Origin: Sphingobacterium litopenaei
GTDB taxonomy: Bacteria; Bacteroidota; Bacteroidia; Sphingobacteriales; Sphingobacteriaceae
Length of the DNA: 64,000 nucleotides
Reading direction: 5' to 3'
Assembly: GCF_014692495.1 (NCBI RefSeq)
Contig: NZ_JACOIJ010000003.1
Span: 62,001 to 126,000, forward strand
Positions 61,408 to 64,000 of the stretch are shown one piece after another. The notes beneath the pieces are model-generated. The model was not told the origin of the DNA, searched no databases, and worked only from the letters and a program-made list of their open reading frames with translations. Every line of letters starts with the position of its first letter. The stretch's first letter is position 1. Both the position numbers and the translations under genes were made by a program.

Positions 61408-61580
61408 TGTACTCTCGCTCGAGCCGCGAGGGGCTCGTCCTTTTGTCTTGTCAAAAGGACGCAAACCGAAAGCTAATAGCCGAGCTCAGTGGAGCTAAAA
61501 CTCGTCGCTTAAAACTTTTGCAACAAAGTTTCTTCCTTCCTACATTTTCGCAAAAGTTTGTTAGGCGACATTTGGATAAA
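61408..61580. repeat. Hairpin-rich repeat element
   Basis: Three inverted repeats: GAGCC/GGCTC (61421-61436), GTCCTTTTG/CAAAAGGAC (61437-61460), and an imperfect pair GTCGCTTAAAACTTTTGC (61504-61521) with GCAAAAGTTTGTTAGGCGAC (61550-61569). The CCTTTTGTCTTG...CAAAAGGACGCAAA core is of a kind common in intergenic Bacteroidota DNA. No coding capacity. Confidence 0.6.
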
Positions 61581-61768
61581 TTGTATGTATTATACAATTT
61601 TTTAAACTCATTGATTTATATATTTGAATACAAACATCATCCTTACAAATATGAAAATATCGCCTTAGCAGATCGGCAATAGCAGGAAAAGTTAGCCTTT
61701 GTACCGATACGGTACAGCGATGAGTTTATCTTCGATGAGCTCCACTATGTTACGGTTTGGATAATCAA

Positions 61769-61820
61769 CAATTGAAAATTAATAATTAACCATTAATAAT
61801 TAACAATTGATAATTAAAAA
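61769..61820. repeat. AT-rich short repeat tract
   Basis: AATTGAAAATTAATAATTAA type words repeated several times; resembles the tracts at 61194 and 63706. Little else is seen. Confidence 0.5.
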
Positions 61821-61826
61821 TCGGCA

Positions 61827-62759
61827 TTATTTCGAATGATAATCAAAAGCAGCTCTAAACTCCAATGGTGTTTGCTGCGTTTTACGTTTGAATAGCTTAT
61901 TAAAAGATTGAGAATGTTCAAATCCCAATTCATAGGCTATTTCACTTACTGTAGAATGTGTCGTGGAAAGCTTTTCTTTCGCCTTTTCAATTAATTTCTG
62001 ATGAATATATTGCTGGGTATTTTGATTCATTAACGAGCGGAGCACATCACTGAGGTATCCAGCAGAAATATTCAATTTTTCGGAGACAAACTGTACCGAA
62101 GGTATACCTTCACGCAATGGCTTATCACCATTAAAATAATCATCCAAAAGAGCTTCCAGATTTTGAAGCACATCCTTATTTGCCGCCTTTCGCGTGATAA
62201 ACTGGCGCTGATAAAATCGATTGACATAACTAAGCAATAGTTCTATTTGCGCGATAATAACCTCTTGACTAAACACATCTACTCTATTATTTATTTCCTT
62301 ATCCATAATGTGATAAATAGAGAGAATAGTCTCCTTTTCCGAATCCGACAAGTGCAAAGCCTCATTAAAAGAATAAGAGAAATACGTGTACTGTTTAATC
62401 TTTTGTGCCAAAGGATAGCCCATCAGAAAATCAGGATGTATAAGCAAAATATAAGCGTGCGTTTCACTATTGTATTCTGTCCCCCCTACCAATTGGTTCG
62501 GTGCTAAAAACATCATGCTCCCTTCATTGAAATCATAATAGTTTTGTCCATACCTTAACTTTCCACTATTCTTTGTGATAAAAGTAATTTTATAAAAATT
62601 AAGTATATCATAGACAGGAGCCATTTCAGGTTTGAAAGTATACTCATCATTAAAATGAACCAAACTTATCAAGGGATGATTGGGCTTTGGTAGACCAAAA
62701 GCTTTATGGCTTTCTGATATGGAACGAAAGCGGATAAGATGTTCTTTTTTGTTTTTCAT
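61827..62759 (-). CDS. AraC-family transcriptional regulator
   Basis: A 310-residue regulator with a cupin-like N-terminal sensing domain (SLVHFNDEYTFKPEMAPVYDI, NYYDFNEGSMMFLAPNQ) and a C-terminal double helix-turn-helix (about 210-305): LREGIPSVQFVSEKLNISAGYLSDVLRSLM and STVSEIAYELGFEHSQSFNKLFKRKTQQTPLEFR, typical of AraC/XylS. Effector unknown. The SDR gene is 61 bases upstream on the same strand, so the regulator may control that enzyme or be co-transcribed with it. The AT-rich repeat tract follows its 3' end. Confidence 0.93.
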   Translation of the reverse strand: MKNKKEHLIRFRSISESHKAFGLPKPNHPLISLVHFNDEYTFKPEMAPVYDILNFYKITFITKNSGKLRYGQNYYDFNEGSMMFLAPNQLVGGTEYNSETHAYILLIHPDFLMGYPLAQKIKQYTYFSYSFNEALHLSDSEKETILSIYHIMDKEINNRVDVFSQEVIIAQIELLLSYVNRFYQRQFITRKAANKDVLQNLEALLDDYFNGDKPLREGIPSVQFVSEKLNISAGYLSDVLRSLMNQNTQQYIHQKLIEKAKEKLSTTHSTVSEIAYELGFEHSQSFNKLFKRKTQQTPLEFRAAFDYHSK

Positions 62760-62820
62760 AGTAAAAAATACAAAAACCTATGGAAAGATATAGACCATAG
62801 GTTTTAAAATGATTGTAAGA

Positions 62821-63594
62821 TTACCAAGGAATTACATTCTGTCTCTGTGAAAAGTCGCCTGGCCCTGTAAATATTCCAGAAGGCAAATCTTCAGACAATG
62901 CTACACGAATAGGTTCACGGGAGCCTTCCTCCACTGTATCTGTCCCTTGAAAATTGTTAAGTGCCGTAGCCGTAAAACCTGGACTTACCATGTTCACCTT
63001 AATATTTGTCTGCTCCAGCTCTATGGCCAAAGACAAAAACACCGCATTTAGTGCTGCTTTAGAAGCACCATAAACCACATCAAAATGTGCACGATAAGGA
63101 TGTGTGACATCCGCATTTAAGGTCATTGATCCCAGCGCACTCGATACGACCACTATCCGTGCATTATCTGCACTTCTTAATAACGGCAAAAAGCGTTGTG
63201 TCACAGCCAGCGTACTAAAAACATTGGTATTCCATACCGCTTTCATTTCCTCTATAGAAGCATTGCTGGCGCGTTGTGAATTTAGAATTTCCTCCATCGA
63301 CTGTCCATTCTTGCCTATATTCGAAATACCTGCATTATTAACCAATAAAGACAAATATCCCTGCTCCTTTTGTATTTGAGCTACTGCAGCTTCAACAGAC
63401 AAGCTATCCGTTATATCCAATTGCAATGCTCTTGCATTTCTACCGATTTCCAATGCCGCTTTTTCGCCTTTCGCACTATCCCGCGAACCTATGTACACGA
63501 CATAATTATTCTCCGCCAAAGCTTTAGCTATTTGAAAACCAATCCCAGTATTAGCACCCGTCACAAGGGCCACTTTTGTTTCTTTTGTACCCAT
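62821..63594 (-). CDS. Short-chain dehydrogenase/reductase
   Basis: A 257-residue NAD(P)-dependent oxidoreductase. The ATG at 63594 starts MGTKETKVALVTGANTGIG; the longer frame to 63798 is translated intergenic DNA. Motifs: TGANTGIG (12-19, cofactor binding), NNAGIS, Ser of the catalytic triad near SSALGS, and YGASKAAL (YxxxK). GSRDSAKGEKAA after the cofactor loop suggests NADP preference (basic residue). Substrate unknown. Adjacent AraC regulator may sense the same compound. Confidence 0.92.
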   Translation of the reverse strand: MGTKETKVALVTGANTGIGFQIAKALAENNYVVYIGSRDSAKGEKAALEIGRNARALQLDITDSLSVEAAVAQIQKEQGYLSLLVNNAGISNIGKNGQSMEEILNSQRASNASIEEMKAVWNTNVFSTLAVTQRFLPLLRSADNARIVVVSSALGSMTLNADVTHPYRAHFDVVYGASKAALNAVFLSLAIELEQTNIKVNMVSPGFTATALNNFQGTDTVEEGSREPIRVALSEDLPSGIFTGPGDFSQRQNVIPW

Positions 63595-64000
63595 AATTTT
63601 ATAGTATTTAAAAGTAATACAACAAAATTCCTTATTAAAACAACAATCACTGTAGCCATATTCTGCCATTGTGTATCCAAATCGAGGAAGGGATAAAATA
63701 ATTGCCAATGGAAAATTGAACATGGACAATTGAGAATTAGAAATTCCGTACGTTGATTCGGTAGGACTATATATTACAACCTCATCACAAGCCTCCACTT
63801 CAAGAATTGTAATTCGTATCTCGTTATTCGTAATTCAAAATTCCTATTATTTACAGTTCATATTATTTTTTTATCTTTGAAACCAAAGACCATAATATAT
63901 ACAGTATGTAATACCTTATTTCTTTTCGCTAAACAAATACCGACATCCGTATTTCTGATACGATGTGCGCATGGTTTAATTTTAAAAGAAGGAATTATGG
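63595..64000. other. Intergenic end region: AT-rich repeat and possible leader
   Basis: 406 bases. 63706-63842 contains degenerate words related to the AT tracts at 61 kb (AATTGAGAATTAGAAATT, ATTCGTAATTCAAAATTCC). From 63872 there is a -7 element TATCTTTG without a clear -33, then a leader with a short frame starting at 63963 (ATG TGC GCA TGG TTT AAT TTT AAA AGA AGG AAT TAT), cut by the window end. Confidence 0.5.

Larger units (their letters stand above)
60867..61826. other. Regulatory and repeat-rich region upstream of susC
   Basis: 960 bases without a supported gene. Near susC: two LacI-type sites. Then an AT-rich direct-repeat tract (61194-61262), two copies of the 27-bp repeat (61290, 61371), a hairpin-rich element (61408-61580) and another AT-rich tract (61769-61820). 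The open frame 61347-61682 is translated repeat (HRHIERSEIS...) and not a real gene. Confidence 0.7.

Noticed and set aside
61347-61682. 111-residue open frame in the repeat region
   Set aside because: Its N terminus (HRHIERSEIS) is the translation of the dispersed repeat, and the rest covers hairpin elements; no domain and no promoter.

Overview
The window looks like chromosomal DNA of a Sphingobacterium-like member of the Sphingobacteriaceae (Bacteroidota). The support is AT-rich DNA, a SusC/SusD pair, GH43/GH78/GH92/GH130 carbohydrate enzymes, promoters of the Bacteroidota type (TTTG-N19-TAnnTTTG), very few Shine-Dalgarno sites, many lipoproteins and outer-membrane barrels, and Bacteroidota-specific families such as DUF3810. 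I see no phage, transposase or CRISPR array. All calls come from reading the sequence and its translations; no database search was run.

Layout. 1-5.4 kb: housekeeping genes (class A PBP, sigma-54, ribosomal protein bS21 with an unusually strong Shine-Dalgarno site, a HAD phosphatase, a CAT-anticodon tRNA). 5.4-7.9 kb: an accessory patch with an unknown gene and a tightly coupled nucleotidyltransferase/metallophosphoesterase pair. 7.9-13 kb: three glycan enzymes on the minus strand (GH130, GH78, GH43). 13-16.5 kb: a barrel/lipoprotein pair followed by a decayed histidine kinase. 16.6-19.5 kb: a NEW3-domain protein with an ABC-2 transporter. 19.5-26.9 kb: GH92, a quinone oxidoreductase, an outer-membrane barrel with a regulatory-like domain, ferritin and a Cys-containing small protein. 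27-30.2 kb: a copper-type locus (Cys-rich membrane protein, MbnP, MbnH/MauG-like di-haem protein, CxxC barrel).

30.2-38.1 kb: PyrE, Nudix, flavin reductase, DUF3810, nucleoid-associated protein, HDAC-like enzyme, YceH-like protein, a BNR/Ycf48-like protein and a lone HEPN-like gene. 38.4-44 kb: M3 peptidase and two tandem paralogous lipoproteins. 44-51.8 kb: stress and redox genes (two OsmC proteins, DJ-1/PfpI, old yellow enzyme), a bacterial GH3-type adenylating protein, zincin, esterase and threonine aldolase. 51.8-61.2 kb: a LacI-controlled nutrient locus (SusC, SusD, LacI and a secreted glutaminase-like protein) sharing one operator motif. 61.2-61.8 kb: a repeat-filled stretch. 61.8-64 kb: AraC regulator, SDR enzyme and what may be the beginning of an amino-acid-responsive leader.

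Genes that probably work together: the copper locus (27.0-30.2 kb); the LacI/SusCD/glutaminase unit, where the same ATTGCAACCGATTGCA core precedes both divergent promoters and susC; the NEW3/ATPase/permease exporter; and the nucleotidyltransferase/metallophosphoesterase pair. The strongest second-look items are the bS21 Shine-Dalgarno site, the LacI operators, the MbnP/MbnH locus, the HEPN-like gene, the tandem lipoproteins and the dispersed repeats.
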